Assembly (NCBI RefSeq): GCF_003363155.1
Contig: NZ_QRBE01000008.1
Coordinates: 62,001 to 126,000 of the forward strand
Source: Dyella monticola
GTDB lineage: Bacteria > Pseudomonadota > Gammaproteobacteria > Xanthomonadales > Rhodanobacteraceae
Direction: 5' to 3'
Length of the DNA stretch: 64,000 nucleotides
A program made the position numbers and the translations under genes. Below the pieces are notes generated by a model. It worked only from the letters and a program-made list of their open reading frames with translations. It was not told the origin of the DNA and did no database searches. This document shows, piece by piece, positions 8,434 through 18,876 of the stretch. Within the stretch, counting starts at the first letter, position 1. Each line of letters opens with the position of its first letter.

Positions 8434-8578
8434 TAACGGCGGCAGGCCTTCAATTTCGAGCCACGTACGGCACGTTTGAGTGCGGTGTTCGCCACCTTAT
8501 CAAGGCGCTCGCTGCAGCGAGTCATCCCGAATTTCCGCAGCATGCTCCATCGGCGTTGAAGCGTCTGCTCCCGGCAAC

Positions 8579-8609
8579 AAAAAAGGCGGCCCGTTGAGCC
8601 GCCTTTTTT
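8579..8609. terminator. Bidirectional rho-independent terminator between mltD and ppiD
   Basis: AAAAAAGGCGGC (8579-8590) pairs with GCCGCCTTTTTT (8598-8609) around a 7-base loop. The A and T runs on either side make it functional for both convergent genes. Confidence 0.92.
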
Positions 8610-8628
8610 CAGCATCGTATGCCTTGCA

Positions 8629-10533
8629 TTACATGCGGTCTTTGGCGATCTCGATCTTGGCCTTGCCCTTGAGCATATCGACGAAACCTTGCGTCTCCAT
8701 ACCGCCGTAGGCTTGCATCATCTGACGGTAAAGCTGCTCGCGGTCGTCAGCGCTCATCTTGGAAAGATCGGCTGCTTCTACCTTGTCGACGGCGACGATG
8801 GCATAGGAGCCCTTATCCAGTGCTACGTCGGCATAGCTAGCTTTGCCGCTGTCGGGGTGCGGCGTCTTGAACGCCTGGTCGAGCACCGGCGGTGGCACGC
8901 CTTGTTGCACGCGTTCCGCCTGCGTGACGGTTTGCACGTTGGCATGCTCAGCCTTGGCGAGGTCGCCCATGTCCTCGCCCTTGCTCAAGCGTTGCACCAG
9001 CACGTTTGCCTTCTGCTGTGCGGCCTCGGTGACGCGCTCGTCAAGAATTTTCTGCACGATCGCGTCATGCACTTCGACGATCGACTTGGGCGATGCCGAA
9101 ACATGCTTGTTCATGCGCACGACGACCGAGTCGGTCTTGTCGAGGTTGACCAGCGAGGAATTATTGCCTGCCACCAGCACGTCGTTGGAGAACGCCGCAG
9201 CAACCACTTTGGGATTGGCGGCAATACCCTGCCCGCCTTCGTGCCCGAATAGAGGCGTTTCCTTGACCTGCAGATTCAACGCTTGCGCAGCCGGTTCCAG
9301 CGAACCCGGGTTCTGCGAGGTGAGGTCGGTCATCTTGCCCGCGGTATCGTTATAGAGGCGATCTCGGTCGGAAGTGGTCGCTTCCTTGAGCAACTGATCG
9401 CGCACTTCTGCGAACGGCTTGGTCTGGCCGCTGCGAACGTCGCGCAGGTAAATGATGTGATAGCCCTCGTCAGAGAGTACGGGCTTGGATATCTGTCCTT
9501 TCTGCATCGAGAACATGGCCGCGTCGAAGGCGGCATTCGTCACGCCTTTTTGCAGCCAGCCGAGGTCACCGCCCTGCAGCTTCGAACCTAAGTCGTCCGA
9601 ATCTTGTTGCGCGAGTTTGGCAAAGTCGGCGGGAGTGGCTTCCGCTGCAATTTTGTCGGCTTTTTCCAGCGCCGCCTTCTGCTGCGCGGGCGTCGCATTC
9701 TTCGGCACGTTGATCAGGATGTGCGAAACCTCACGCTCCTCCGGCATGCCGAAGCGCGAAATTTCATCCTGGTAACGCTTCTTCAATTCGTCATCGGTGG
9801 GCTGCGTTTCCGCTTTCAGGTCAGCGCCATTCACCTCGATGTATTTCAGCGACACCTGTTCGGGATTCATGAAATCCGCCTGGTGTGCTTTGTAGTAGTC
9901 CTGCACCTGCGCATCGGTCACTTGGCTATCGGCCGGCGCCGGCTTCGGCAGCACGAAGTAGCGGATGTCACGACGCTGCAGTTTGATGTCCAGGTAACGA
10001 TCGACATCCGCCGGCGTGACAATGGTGCTGCCGCTGATGGCATCCGGCAGCAAGCTGCCTTCCAGCGACGTGCGCACGCTGCTCTGGTACATATCTGGCG
10101 TCATGCCCGCGGAGGCCAGTTGCGCGCGATACATGTCGGCATTGAACTTACCGTCCACCTGGAATGCCGGCATCCCGGCAATGGTGTCGCGCAACGATTG
10201 GTCCGATACGCGCATGCCAAGGTCGTCATTGGCTTGCAGCAGCAATTGCTGGCCGATCAGCTCGTCCAGAATCTGCTGCTTGAATTCAGGCTTGTCGAAC
10301 ACGCTTGCATCGAACTGATCGCCCAGCTGCTGACGCTGCTGTTGGCGAATGCGATTGATGGTGTCCTGAAACTGCTGCTGGCTGACTTCGCGCTTGCCGA
10401 CCTTTGCAACAAAGTCTTCGACATGCGAACTGAAATAGCCTTCTATGCCGAAGAAGGACATGGCGAACACGGCAATAGCAAGCACGATCCTGGCCGGCCA
10501 TCCTTGCATCTTGTCACGTAGTGACTGCAGCAT
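8629..10533 (-). CDS. ppiD: Periplasmic folding chaperone, SurA-N/parvulin-type (PpiD)
   Basis: 634-residue inner-membrane-anchored chaperone of secreted and outer-membrane proteins at the Sec translocon. One N-terminal transmembrane helix (about residues 13-32, RIVLAIAVFAMSFFGIEGYF) is followed by a SurA_N-like helical region (VGKREVSQQQFQDTINRIR). A parvulin domain follows (EVSHILINVPKNATPAQQKA through GGDLGWLQKG), then a C-terminal degenerate PPIase-like half. Length fits E. coli PpiD (623). I chose the ATG at 10533 because MLQSLRDKMQGW matches the family N-terminus and GGGAAG lies just upstream; the frame extends 20 residues further. In E. coli ppiD also follows lon and hupB, as here. Confidence 0.93.
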   Translation of the reverse strand: MLQSLRDKMQGWPARIVLAIAVFAMSFFGIEGYFSSHVEDFVAKVGKREVSQQQFQDTINRIRQQQRQQLGDQFDASVFDKPEFKQQILDELIGQQLLLQANDDLGMRVSDQSLRDTIAGMPAFQVDGKFNADMYRAQLASAGMTPDMYQSSVRTSLEGSLLPDAISGSTIVTPADVDRYLDIKLQRRDIRYFVLPKPAPADSQVTDAQVQDYYKAHQADFMNPEQVSLKYIEVNGADLKAETQPTDDELKKRYQDEISRFGMPEEREVSHILINVPKNATPAQQKAALEKADKIAAEATPADFAKLAQQDSDDLGSKLQGGDLGWLQKGVTNAAFDAAMFSMQKGQISKPVLSDEGYHIIYLRDVRSGQTKPFAEVRDQLLKEATTSDRDRLYNDTAGKMTDLTSQNPGSLEPAAQALNLQVKETPLFGHEGGQGIAANPKVVAAAFSNDVLVAGNNSSLVNLDKTDSVVVRMNKHVSASPKSIVEVHDAIVQKILDERVTEAAQQKANVLVQRLSKGEDMGDLAKAEHANVQTVTQAERVQQGVPPPVLDQAFKTPHPDSGKASYADVALDKGSYAIVAVDKVEAADLSKMSADDREQLYRQMMQAYGGMETQGFVDMLKGKAKIEIAKDRM

Positions 10534-10581
10534 GAGTTCTTCCCGCGATGTATTGCGCGTTGCCGCGCGTGACCTAAACGA

Positions 10582-10606
10582 CAAGGGCGCCACGGGGGCG
10601 CCCTTG
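10582..10606 (-). terminator. Hairpin downstream of tRNA-Asp
   Basis: CAAGGGCGCC (10582-10591) and GGCGCCCTTG (10597-10606) form a perfect 10-bp stem with a 5-base loop, 8 bases beyond the tRNA-Asp 3' end on the minus strand. The following T-run is weak, so it is a probable terminator or 3'-processing structure for the hupB-tRNA transcript. Confidence 0.6.
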
Positions 10607-10613
10607 CAAACCG

Positions 10614-10690
10614 TGGCGGAGCGGACGGGACTCGAACCCGCGACCTCCGGCGTGACAGGCCAGCATTCTAACCGACTGAACTACCGCTCC
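10614..10690 (-). tRNA. tRNA-Asp(GTC)
   Basis: On the minus strand the acceptor GGAGCGG pairs with CCGCTCC, followed by G and encoded CCA. Anticodon stem CTGGC/GCCGG (one G-T pair) encloses loop CTGTCAC, giving anticodon GTC. The T arm CGGG-TTCGAGT-CCCG is canonical. It lies 7 bp downstream of tRNA-Val. Confidence 0.97.
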
Positions 10691-10697
10691 ACGTTTC

Positions 10698-10772
10698 TGG
10701 TGGGTGCTGTAGGGATCGAACCTACGACCCTCGCCTTGTAAGGGCGACGCTCTACCGCTGAGCTAAGCACCC
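10698..10772 (-). tRNA. tRNA-Val(TAC)
   Basis: On the minus strand the acceptor GGGTGCT pairs with AGCACCC, then A and encoded CCA. Anticodon stem TCGCC/GGCGA encloses loop CTTACAA, giving anticodon TAC. It lies 17 bp after hupB, so hupB, tRNA-Val and tRNA-Asp may share a transcript. Confidence 0.97.
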
Positions 10773-10789
10773 GCACCCTAACGGGCCGC

Positions 10790-11062
10790 TTAGTTTAGGG
10801 CGTCCTTCAGCGTCTTTCCAGCCTTGAAGGCCGGAACCTTGGACGCGGCGATCTTGATCTCCTCGTTCGTACGAGGGTTACGGCCGGTACGGGCAGCGCG
10901 GCTGCGCACGGTAAACGTACCGAAGCCGACGACCGAGACGTCGTCGCCGCTCTGCAGAGCCTTCTGCACGGTCTCGAAAAACGCTTCGAGCGCACGGCCC
11001 GCATCAGCCTTGGTGAGTTCGGCTTTTTCGGCGACGGCATTGATCAGATCGGTTTTATTCAT
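10790..11062 (-). CDS. hupB: DNA-binding protein HU (beta-type)
   Basis: 90-residue histone-like protein that bends and compacts DNA as a dimer. It begins [24 protein letters not shown]. The DNA-binding arm is visible as [19 protein letters not shown], including the conserved RNPxT with the DNA-intercalating proline. It has the exact HU family length. SD AAGGGAG lies upstream of the ATG. Position directly downstream of lon is conserved in gammaproteobacteria. Confidence 0.97.
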   Translation of the reverse strand: MNKTDLINAVAEKAELTKADAGRALEAFFETVQKALQSGDDVSVVGFGTFTVRSRAARTGRNPRTNEEIKIAASKVPAFKAGKTLKDALN

Positions 11063-11393
11063 TGAGTTGCTCCCTTAAACAGGTATTCGGCCCGCGGAAA
11101 GGTTGGGACTTAGACAACGCGGGGAAGGATCATCGATTGGTGCTGGGCGCTGCCACGCAGACCCGCATCGCTGTGCATTGGATGAGGTGTCAGGATGACG
11201 GTGAGCCTTTATACCAGCGCCCCCAGGGGTCCGCAATATAAGCATTACCAACGCATTGCGGGTGTTCAGCAGTGACGCTTCTTGTTCTTGCAGAACTATG
11301 CAAACATCGTCCGCCTGTGCTATGCCGCACTGCGAAACAGGCGGCACGCTGAACGTGCCGCCCGTCGCAAACTGCGGTTCTTGCCGATGGGGG
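11063..11393. other. Intergenic region lon-hupB
   Basis: 331 bp between the lon stop and the hupB start, both on the minus strand. It contains a terminator-like hairpin close to lon (11340-11362), and the remainder should hold the hupB promoter. I see no supported small gene. Confidence 0.5.
11340..11362 (-). terminator. Probable lon terminator
   Basis: GGCGGCACG (11340-11348) pairs with CGTGCCGCC (11354-11362), a perfect 9-bp stem with a 5-base loop about 32 bp beyond the lon stop. On the minus strand it is followed by TGTTTCG, a weak T-run. Confidence 0.6.
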
Positions 11394-13901
11394 TCAATGC
11401 GGACGCGCGGGGGTTTCGGTACCGTCGTCGTGTTGAGCCACCGGTTCGGCCGTGGTGCTTGTCGCCGTCGCGGACTCCGCCTTTTCCTTTGCCGGCAGCG
11501 GATGCAGCGGATGCTCCAGCGCTATATCGAGCACTTCGTCGATCCAACGCACTGGATGGATGTCCAATGAGCCGGTGATGTTCTGCGGAATATCGGCAAG
11601 ATCTTTGCGGTTCTCGTCCGGAATGATCACCGTGGTGATGCCACCACGATGCGCCGCAAGCAACTTCTCCTTCAGGCCACCGATGGGCAACACCCGGCCG
11701 CGCAGCGTGATTTCGCCCGTCATCGCCACTTCGGAGCGCACCGGCACCTTGGTCAAGGCCGAGACCAGCGCGGTGCACATCGCAATACCTGCGCTCGGGC
11801 CATCCTTCGGGGTGGCCCCCTCCGGCACGTGAATGTGCAGGTCGTATTTCTCGTGGAAATCCGGATCGATACCGAGTTGGTTGGCGCGTGCGCGCACGAC
11901 CGACAGTGCCGCCTGGATCGATTCCTTCATGACGTCGCCGAGCTGACCGGTAAGTATTTGGCGTCCCTTGCCCGGCACGATCGACGCTTCAATGCTGAGT
12001 AAATCGCCACCCACCTGCGTCCAGGCCAAGCCCGTCACCAGGCCGACTTCATTTTGCTGTTCCTTGCGGCCAAAATCGAAACGACGCACGCCCAGATACT
12101 GATCGAGGTTTTCGGAATCGACCTTGATCTTGCCTGGCGCACCCTTCGTTTTCTTTTTCTGTGCCTTTGATTCACCGCTGTCCTTGAGTTCGCCCAGCGT
12201 CAGCTGTTTGACCACCTTGCGGCAGATCTTGGAAATTTCACGCTCCAGATTACGCACACCCGATTCACGCGTGTAATAACGCACGATGTCACGCAAGGCC
12301 TCCTCGTCTACCGTCACTTCTTCAGATTTCAGGCCGTTGGCCTTGACCTGCTTGGGCAGCAGGTATTTCTGCGCGATGGCGAGTTTCTCGTCCTCGGTGT
12401 AACCCGGAATGCGGATAACTTCCATGCGATCAAGCAGCGGACCTGGAATATTGAGCGAGTTCGCAGTGGCTATCCACATCACTTCGGAAAGATCGAGATC
12501 CACTTCCAGATAATGATCGTTGAAGGTGTGATTCTGTTCCGGATCGAGCACTTCCAGCAGCGCCGATGACGGATCACCTCGGAAATCCATCGACATCTTG
12601 TCGATTTCGTCCAGCACGAACAGCGGATTCTTGCTGCCGACCTTGTTCATGTTCTGCACGATGCGGCCGGGCATCGAACCGATATAGGTGCGGCGATGGC
12701 CGCGGATTTCCGCCTCATCGCGCACGCCACCGAGGCTCATGCGAACAAACTTCCGGTTGGTTGCCTTGGCGATCGACTGGCCGAGCGACGTCTTGCCCAC
12801 GCCGGGCGGACCGACCAGGCAGAGGATAGGACCCTTCATGCTACTGACACGCTGCTGCACCGCAAGGTACTCGAGGATGCGTTCCTTCACCTTTTCCAGG
12901 CCGAAGTGATCGGCATCGAGCACCTGCTGAGCCAGCGCGAGATCCTTGCGGACCTTGCTGCGCTTTTTCCATGGCACGCCGATCAGCCAGTCGAGGTAAT
13001 TGCGCACCACGGTGGCTTCGGCCGACATCGGCGACATCTGACGCAGCTTGCCGAATTCCTGCCGCGCTTTGGCGAGCACTGGCTTGGGCATGCCGGAATC
13101 TTCAATTTTCTTCTGCAGCTCCTCGAGCTCGTTCGGTCCATCCTCGCCTTCGCCCAGTTCCTTCTGGATCGCCTTCATCTGCTCATTGAGGTAGTACTCG
13201 CGCTGGCTCTTTTCCATCTGCGACTTGACGCGGCCGCGAATGCGCTTTTCCACCTGCTGCAGATCGATTTCGCCATCGACGAGGCCGATGAGCAATTCGA
13301 GGCGCTGAGCGACGTCCGCCGTTTCCAACACTTTCTGCTTGTCGGCCATGCGAACGGACAGATGCGCAGCGATGGAATCGGCCAAGCGCGACGGGTCATC
13401 AATACCGGACAACGTTGCGAGCACTTCAGGCGGAAGTTTGCGGCTCTGTTTCACCAATTGCTCGAACAGCGACACCAGCGTGCGCGACACCACATCGAGC
13501 TCACGCTCTTTAAGGCTGTAGACGGGTTCGATGACGCGCGAACGTGCGGTGAGCATGCCTGCTTCGTCTTGGTAGTCGTCGATCGATACGCGCGACTGTC
13601 CCTCCACCAGCACCTTCACGGTGCCGTCAGGCAGTTTCAGCAATTGCAACACGCCCGCAAGCGTACCGATCTGATGAAGATCCTTGATTGCCGGATCGTC
13701 GATGTCCGGACTCTTTTGCGCCACCAACAGGATCTGCCTTTCACCTTCCATCGCGCGCTCAAGCGCACGCATGGATTTGTCGCGTCCCACAAACAGCGGA
13801 ATCACCATATGCGGATACACGACCACGTCACGCAACGGAAGTACGGGCAGTACATCCAGAGTGGCACCGGAAGTGATAGGAGTTGCGGCACTTTTTGCCA
13901 T
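11394..13901 (-). CDS. lon: ATP-dependent Lon protease
   Basis: 835-residue homohexameric AAA+ protease that degrades misfolded and regulatory proteins. The N-terminal substrate domain starts [23 protein letters not shown]. The ATPase has Walker A GPPGVGKT (residues 364-371) and Walker B FVLDEID (D431, E432). The protease domain carries the Ser-Lys dyad S703 (DGPSAGIA) and K744 (GGLKEKL). The C-terminal tail beyond the protease domain is Ala/Thr/Glu-rich and probably disordered. I chose ATG at 13901 because the family starts shortly before the LPVLPLR motif; a TTG at 13940 would add 13 residues. The clpX-lon-hupB order matches E. coli. Confidence 0.96.
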   Translation of the reverse strand: MAKSAATPITSGATLDVLPVLPLRDVVVYPHMVIPLFVGRDKSMRALERAMEGERQILLVAQKSPDIDDPAIKDLHQIGTLAGVLQLLKLPDGTVKVLVEGQSRVSIDDYQDEAGMLTARSRVIEPVYSLKERELDVVSRTLVSLFEQLVKQSRKLPPEVLATLSGIDDPSRLADSIAAHLSVRMADKQKVLETADVAQRLELLIGLVDGEIDLQQVEKRIRGRVKSQMEKSQREYYLNEQMKAIQKELGEGEDGPNELEELQKKIEDSGMPKPVLAKARQEFGKLRQMSPMSAEATVVRNYLDWLIGVPWKKRSKVRKDLALAQQVLDADHFGLEKVKERILEYLAVQQRVSSMKGPILCLVGPPGVGKTSLGQSIAKATNRKFVRMSLGGVRDEAEIRGHRRTYIGSMPGRIVQNMNKVGSKNPLFVLDEIDKMSMDFRGDPSSALLEVLDPEQNHTFNDHYLEVDLDLSEVMWIATANSLNIPGPLLDRMEVIRIPGYTEDEKLAIAQKYLLPKQVKANGLKSEEVTVDEEALRDIVRYYTRESGVRNLEREISKICRKVVKQLTLGELKDSGESKAQKKKTKGAPGKIKVDSENLDQYLGVRRFDFGRKEQQNEVGLVTGLAWTQVGGDLLSIEASIVPGKGRQILTGQLGDVMKESIQAALSVVRARANQLGIDPDFHEKYDLHIHVPEGATPKDGPSAGIAMCTALVSALTKVPVRSEVAMTGEITLRGRVLPIGGLKEKLLAAHRGGITTVIIPDENRKDLADIPQNITGSLDIHPVRWIDEVLDIALEHPLHPLPAKEKAESATATSTTAEPVAQHDDGTETPARPH

Positions 13902-14100
13902 CGCAGGATATCTCTCGCGAAAAAAGGGGGACACCTTCAAACGACCATCATGACCGTTCTTTCGGCATCAGCGGAACCGGCAATCACCGAATTTCACGCG
14001 GCACATCCTGTGCCGCCACGCTGACGACCCCGACACTGCGCCGAGGTTACTAAGTCGTCAAGTGGAGGCGATGCGGGATGCATACAAGTGCCGGCCGCAT
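13902..14100. other. clpX-lon intergenic region
   Basis: Between the clpX terminator and the lon start, both on the minus strand. It contains a perfect 8-bp hairpin, GCGGCACA-TCC-TGTGCCGC (13998-14016), that could lie in the lon leader. I looked for a sigma-32 promoter of the CTTGAAA/CCCCAT type as known for lon elsewhere and found no convincing match. Confidence 0.45.
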
Positions 14101-14142
14101 AACAAAAAAAACACGGCCCCGGCGAAGCTCGCCGGGGCCGTG
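14101..14142 (-). terminator. Strong rho-independent terminator of clpX
   Basis: CACGGCCCCGGCGA (14112-14125) pairs perfectly with TCGCCGGGGCCGTG (14129-14142) around a 3-base loop. On the minus strand an uninterrupted T-run follows (the A-run at 14104-14111 on plus). It lies 18 bp after the clpX stop. Confidence 0.93.
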
Positions 14143-14160
14143 ACAGGTGATGCTTATGAA

Positions 14161-15462
<1,302 letters not shown>

Positions 15463-15570
15463 TCGTTTGATCCTGCTAGAAAAATCCCAGTTACGGGTCG
15501 AGAATAGCACAGGGTCCCGAATCCGCACCCGGACGCGAGACCCGTTTATGTCATGACAAATCGGCTGAAA

Positions 15571-16200
15571 TCAGGCTGACTTGACCGTTTCAACGGCGCG
15601 ACGGTCGAGAACGGCATCGATCAGGCCATATTCCTTGGCCTGTTCGGCGCTCATGAAGCGGTCGCGCTCCATGTCACGCTCGATCCGGTCCAAGGACTGG
15701 CCGGTATGATGAACGTAAATATCGTTCAGGCGGCGGCGCAGATAGAGGATTTCCTGGGCCTGGATCTCGATGTCGGTGGCCTGACCACGCGCCCCGCCCG
15801 AGGGTTGGTGGATCATGACGCGCGAATTGGGCAACGAATACCGCTTGCCCTTAGCACCGGCCATCAGCAGCAGCGACGCAGCGCTGCAGGCCTGCCCGAC
15901 GCACATCGTGCTCACATCGGGCTTGATGAATTGCATGGTGTCGTAGATCGCCAAGCCCGCGGTGACGGCTCCGCCCGGGCTGTTGATGTACAGATGAATG
16001 TCCTTATCGGGGTTTTCCGACTCAAGGAACAGCATCTGCGCGACCAGCAAATTGGCAACCTGGTCGTTCACCTCGCCAACCAGAAAGATCACTCGTTCCT
16101 TCAACAGGCGCGAGTAAATGTCATACGAACGTTCGCCGCGAGCGGTTTGCTCGACGACGATCGGCACCAGGTTGAGGTTCTGGATCGGGTCCATGGCCAT
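15571..16200 (-). CDS. clpP: ATP-dependent Clp protease proteolytic subunit ClpP, with altered nucleophile elbow
   Basis: 209-residue serine protease forming the tetradecameric chamber of ClpXP. The triad aligns with E. coli S97/H122/D171 as S106 (GQACSAAS), H131 (VMIHQP) and D180 (ERDRF). The usual ASMGA motif around the nucleophile is CSAAS here: A before Ser is C, and the Met and Gly after it are both Ala. The E. coli Met98 equivalent (A107) contributes a backbone NH to the oxyanion hole, so function is probably kept. The rest of the sequence, including INSPGG and GQATDIEI, is standard. SD GGAG lies 9 bases before the ATG. It sits between tig and clpX, the standard order. Confidence 0.95.
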   Translation of the reverse strand: MAMDPIQNLNLVPIVVEQTARGERSYDIYSRLLKERVIFLVGEVNDQVANLLVAQMLFLESENPDKDIHLYINSPGGAVTAGLAIYDTMQFIKPDVSTMCVGQACSAASLLLMAGAKGKRYSLPNSRVMIHQPSGGARGQATDIEIQAQEILYLRRRLNDIYVHHTGQSLDRIERDMERDRFMSAEQAKEYGLIDAVLDRRAVETVKSA

Positions 16201-16393
16201 GGGGCGATTCTCCGGGTGGGGACTGAAGGCGATTCGTATGATCGGGTCAGACTAGCAGTTGGTTATGCGGCCTGCTAGGCGCACTTTCGACGTCACAAAT
16301 GCAGCATGTGTGATGCTCGATTTGTGGCGGTGCGAGACGGTGCGAACGCACCCTCTCGACACCCGCGTACCCATCGGGCCTGATCGAATCGTC
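16201..16393. other. tig-clpP intergenic region
   Basis: 193 bp on the path from tig to clpP. CTAGCAG (16252-16258) and CTGCTAG (16271-16277) form an inverted repeat with a 12-base spacer upstream of clpP, a candidate regulatory site or leader hairpin. No good T-run terminator was found after tig. Confidence 0.4.
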
Positions 16394-17686
16394 TCAGGCG
16401 CCGACCGGGCGCATTACTTCGTCGAAGCTCAGATTCTGAGTGGTGGTATTGGCGTGTTCGGCCACCCACTCAGCTACCTGATCTTCCATGACGCGGTTTT
16501 GCAGCCCCTGCATCAATTGGGGATCGCCGTTGTAGAGTTCAATGACCTTTTCAGGCTCTTCGTAGGTCGATGCGATCGCGGCGAGTTGCTCGGCCAAGCG
16601 CGTGCGATCCAGCTTGAGCTCCTTCTTGCGGGCGATTTCACCCATCAGCAGGCCGGCAATGACGCGTAGGCGAGCGGCCGGCATGGCCGCATCGATCAAC
16701 TGCGGCGGCGGCTGCTGGCCTCGCGGCACATTGCCAGACGCCAGGTTGCGCGCCTCGGCCTGCACCATCAGGTTGGGCACATCCAGTTCGCCATGTGCCT
16801 GAGCGAGTTTCTCAGCCACCTGGGACTTCAAGCGGCCCATCAGCGCGGCCTTTAGCTCACGCTCCAGATTCGCACGCACTTCCTTACGGAAATGCTCCAT
16901 GTCGCCGTCCTCGATACCGAATAGCTTGATGAATTCGGCGTCCACTTCAGGCAGCTTCGGCTCCTGCACCTTCACGATCGTGAAGTTGACCTTGGCGGTC
17001 TTGCCTGCAAGCTGTTCGTTGCGGAAATCCGAGGGAAATTCGATGTCGTTCTCGAACGACTCACCCGCCTTGCGACCGGTGAGCGCGCCATCCAGGGCCT
17101 TGAATAAAGTGCCGGAGCCCAGCACGCTGCCGGCGCGCTCCTGGCTTTCGGTCGGGAACCGGTAGTCCCCAGCCGTGGCGTCGTATTCGAACATCACGAA
17201 ATCGCCTTCGGTGGAAGGACGCTCGACTTCCTCAAAGCTGCGACGCTGCTGGCGCAGGGTTTCGATCATCTTTTCGATGTCGGCATCGGCCACTTCGGCC
17301 ACCGGACGGGCAACTTCCAGTGCGGAGACATCGATTTCAGGGAATTCCGGCATCACCTCGAAGGTGGCGGTGTAGGCGATTTCGCCATTTTCCGGCTGGC
17401 CGGTGGTATCGATGGAAGGGTTGGCGACGGGACGCAGGTTTTCTTTCTCGAACGCCTCGCGCAGGGTGCTGCCGATGAGGTCCGAAAGCACCTCGCCACG
17501 CACCTGCGCGCCAAAGCGCTGCTGGATCACGTTGGCGGGAACCTTGCCCGGGCGGAAGCCCTTCAACCGCACCGTGCGGCTCATCTCGGCGATGCGCGCG
17601 GTGACCTGCGACTCGAAGCGCTCGGCCGGGAATTTTACCGTGAGCTTGCGTTCGAGCTTGCCGACGTTTTCAACCGAAAACTGCAT
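16394..17686 (-). CDS. tig: Trigger factor (ribosome-associated chaperone)
   Basis: 430-residue chaperone that binds ribosomal protein L23 and shields nascent chains. The ribosome-binding domain carries the signature GFRPGKVPANVIQQRFG near residues 44-60. A PPIase FKBP-like domain follows (about 150-245, EGDFVMFEYDATAGDYRFP... through NEQLAGKTAKVNF). The C-terminal helical arms end at PVGA. Length agrees with E. coli (432). First gene of the tig-clpP-clpX-lon series on the minus strand, 193 bp before clpP. Confidence 0.96.
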   Translation of the reverse strand: MQFSVENVGKLERKLTVKFPAERFESQVTARIAEMSRTVRLKGFRPGKVPANVIQQRFGAQVRGEVLSDLIGSTLREAFEKENLRPVANPSIDTTGQPENGEIAYTATFEVMPEFPEIDVSALEVARPVAEVADADIEKMIETLRQQRRSFEEVERPSTEGDFVMFEYDATAGDYRFPTESQERAGSVLGSGTLFKALDGALTGRKAGESFENDIEFPSDFRNEQLAGKTAKVNFTIVKVQEPKLPEVDAEFIKLFGIEDGDMEHFRKEVRANLERELKAALMGRLKSQVAEKLAQAHGELDVPNLMVQAEARNLASGNVPRGQQPPPQLIDAAMPAARLRVIAGLLMGEIARKKELKLDRTRLAEQLAAIASTYEEPEKVIELYNGDPQLMQGLQNRVMEDQVAEWVAEHANTTTQNLSFDEVMRPVGA

Positions 17687-17769
17687 GACGTCTCCTGGAA
17701 TTACCTGTAGTGGCGCCCCATGGCGCTGCGGCGGGCCTGGCCGCCCGCAAAATCAAACTCAAGGTCCGA

Positions 17770-17854
17770 TGGTGCGAAAGAAGGGACTCGAACCCTTACG
17801 GGGTTACCCGCTGGAACCTAAATCCAGTGCGTCTACCAGTTCCGCCACTTTCGC
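17770..17854 (-). tRNA. tRNA-Leu(TAG)
   Basis: On the minus strand the acceptor GCGAAAG pairs with CTTTCGC, then A and encoded CCA. Anticodon stem CTGGA/TCCAG encloses loop TTTAGGT, anticodon TAG. The long variable arm (CGGGTAACCCCG region) marks a class II tRNA. It lies 83 bp upstream of tig on the same strand. Confidence 0.96.
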
Positions 17855-18049
17855 ATCGTTCGCCGGATTGCAAGCGACAGATTTTCCACGACTTTACAGC
17901 AGTTACGCTGGAATCGTCGAAAGGCTGCCGAGCAGTGACCCTAAGTCGATGATTACTTATGCCAAGCCAGCCATTTTACGGTTGCCGGGAGGGCCAGCAC
18001 AAGCGCTGAAGACGTCGCTGCACGGCTATCCTGGCACAGCTGCGAGGGC

Positions 18050-18084
18050 AAAGAAAAAGGCACCTGGATGCTATCCAGGTGCCT
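18050..18084 (-). terminator. Terminator of the five-tRNA cluster
   Basis: AGGCACCTGGAT (18058-18069) pairs perfectly with ATCCAGGTGCCT (18073-18084) around a 3-base loop. On the minus strand TTTTTCTTT follows. It lies 8 bp beyond the tRNA-Lys 3' end. Confidence 0.9.
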
Positions 18085-18092
18085 GTTTTAGC

Positions 18093-18168
<76 letters not shown>

Positions 18169-18182
18169 AGAACTATTTGAAT

Positions 18183-18260
18183 TGGGGTGGACGATGGGAC
18201 TCGAACCCACGACAACCGGAATCACAATCCGGTACTCTAACCAACTGAGCTACGCCCACC
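18183..18260 (-). tRNA. tRNA-His(GTG)
   Basis: Minus-strand acceptor GTGGGCG/CGTCCAC has the extra G at -1 (position 18260) opposite discriminator C, the identity mark of tRNA-His. Encoded CCA is at 18183-18185. Anticodon stem CCGGA/TCCGG with loop TTGTGAT gives anticodon GTG. Confidence 0.96.
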
Positions 18261-18274
18261 GTAACCTAAGCATC

Positions 18275-18351
18275 TGGCGCGCCCGACAGGAATCGAACCT
18301 GCAACCGTCGGCTTAGAAGGCCGATGCTCTATCCGGTTGAGCTACAGGCGC
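18275..18351 (-). tRNA. tRNA-Arg(TCT)
   Basis: Minus-strand acceptor GCGCCTG pairs with CGGGCGC (one G-T pair), then G and encoded CCA. Anticodon stem TCGGC/GCCGA encloses loop CTTCTAA, anticodon TCT (reads AGA/AGG). Confidence 0.95.
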
Positions 18352-18374
18352 TTGACTAAAAGCAGAACACCTGC

Positions 18375-18451
18375 TGGTCGGGGCAGAGGGATTCGAACCC
18401 ACGACATCCAGCTCCCAAAGCTGGCGCTCTACCAGGCTGAGCTATACCCCG
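18375..18451 (-). tRNA. tRNA-Pro(TGG)
   Basis: Minus-strand acceptor CGGGGTA pairs with TGCCCCG (one mismatch near the base of the stem), then A and encoded CCA. Anticodon stem CCAGC/GCTGG encloses loop TTTGGGA, anticodon TGG. Confidence 0.95.
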
Positions 18452-18621
18452 TTCTTTTCGAAACCCGGTCAACTTTCGCGAACCTGAGCTTTGAAATCCT
18501 ACGGGTGACACTCTGGCCCGTCAATCCGTATCGAACACGCCGGACTTCAATACTTTCCGGCTTGCAAGCGATGTTCTGCCTGCAATGCAACCACGACCTT
18601 TTAAGTCATGCCTGCGAAATA

Positions 18622-18698
18622 TGGTGCGCCCGGAGAGATTCGAACTCCCGACCACCAAGTTCGTAGCCTGGTACTCTATCCAACTGAGCTACGGGCGC
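18622..18698 (-). tRNA. tRNA-Arg(ACG)
   Basis: Minus-strand acceptor GCGCCCG pairs with CGGGCGC, then A and encoded CCA. Anticodon stem CCAGG/CTTGG with loop CTACGAA gives anticodon ACG, the species converted to ICG by TadA. First gene of the cluster, separated from tRNA-Pro by 170 bp without recognisable genes. Confidence 0.95.
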
Positions 18699-18876
18699 AT
18701 GGATCAAAACGACTTCTAGCCCTGGCTGCCCGCTGCCACCGAAAGGTGCCCAAAGACGCCGAAGCAAGAAGCGGAATTATTCAGGTAGTCGGCACAGCCG
18801 TCAATACTCTTTGTGAATTTTTTTGAAAGAGGTGATGACAGCTTCGATAAACCGGCTGCGCGCACACCACACGTAT

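Noticed and set aside
12696-14024. 442-residue plus-strand open frame opposite lon
   Set aside because: Entirely antisense to the conserved lon gene; His/Arg/Leu-rich composition of a GC-skewed shadow frame, no SD or family match.
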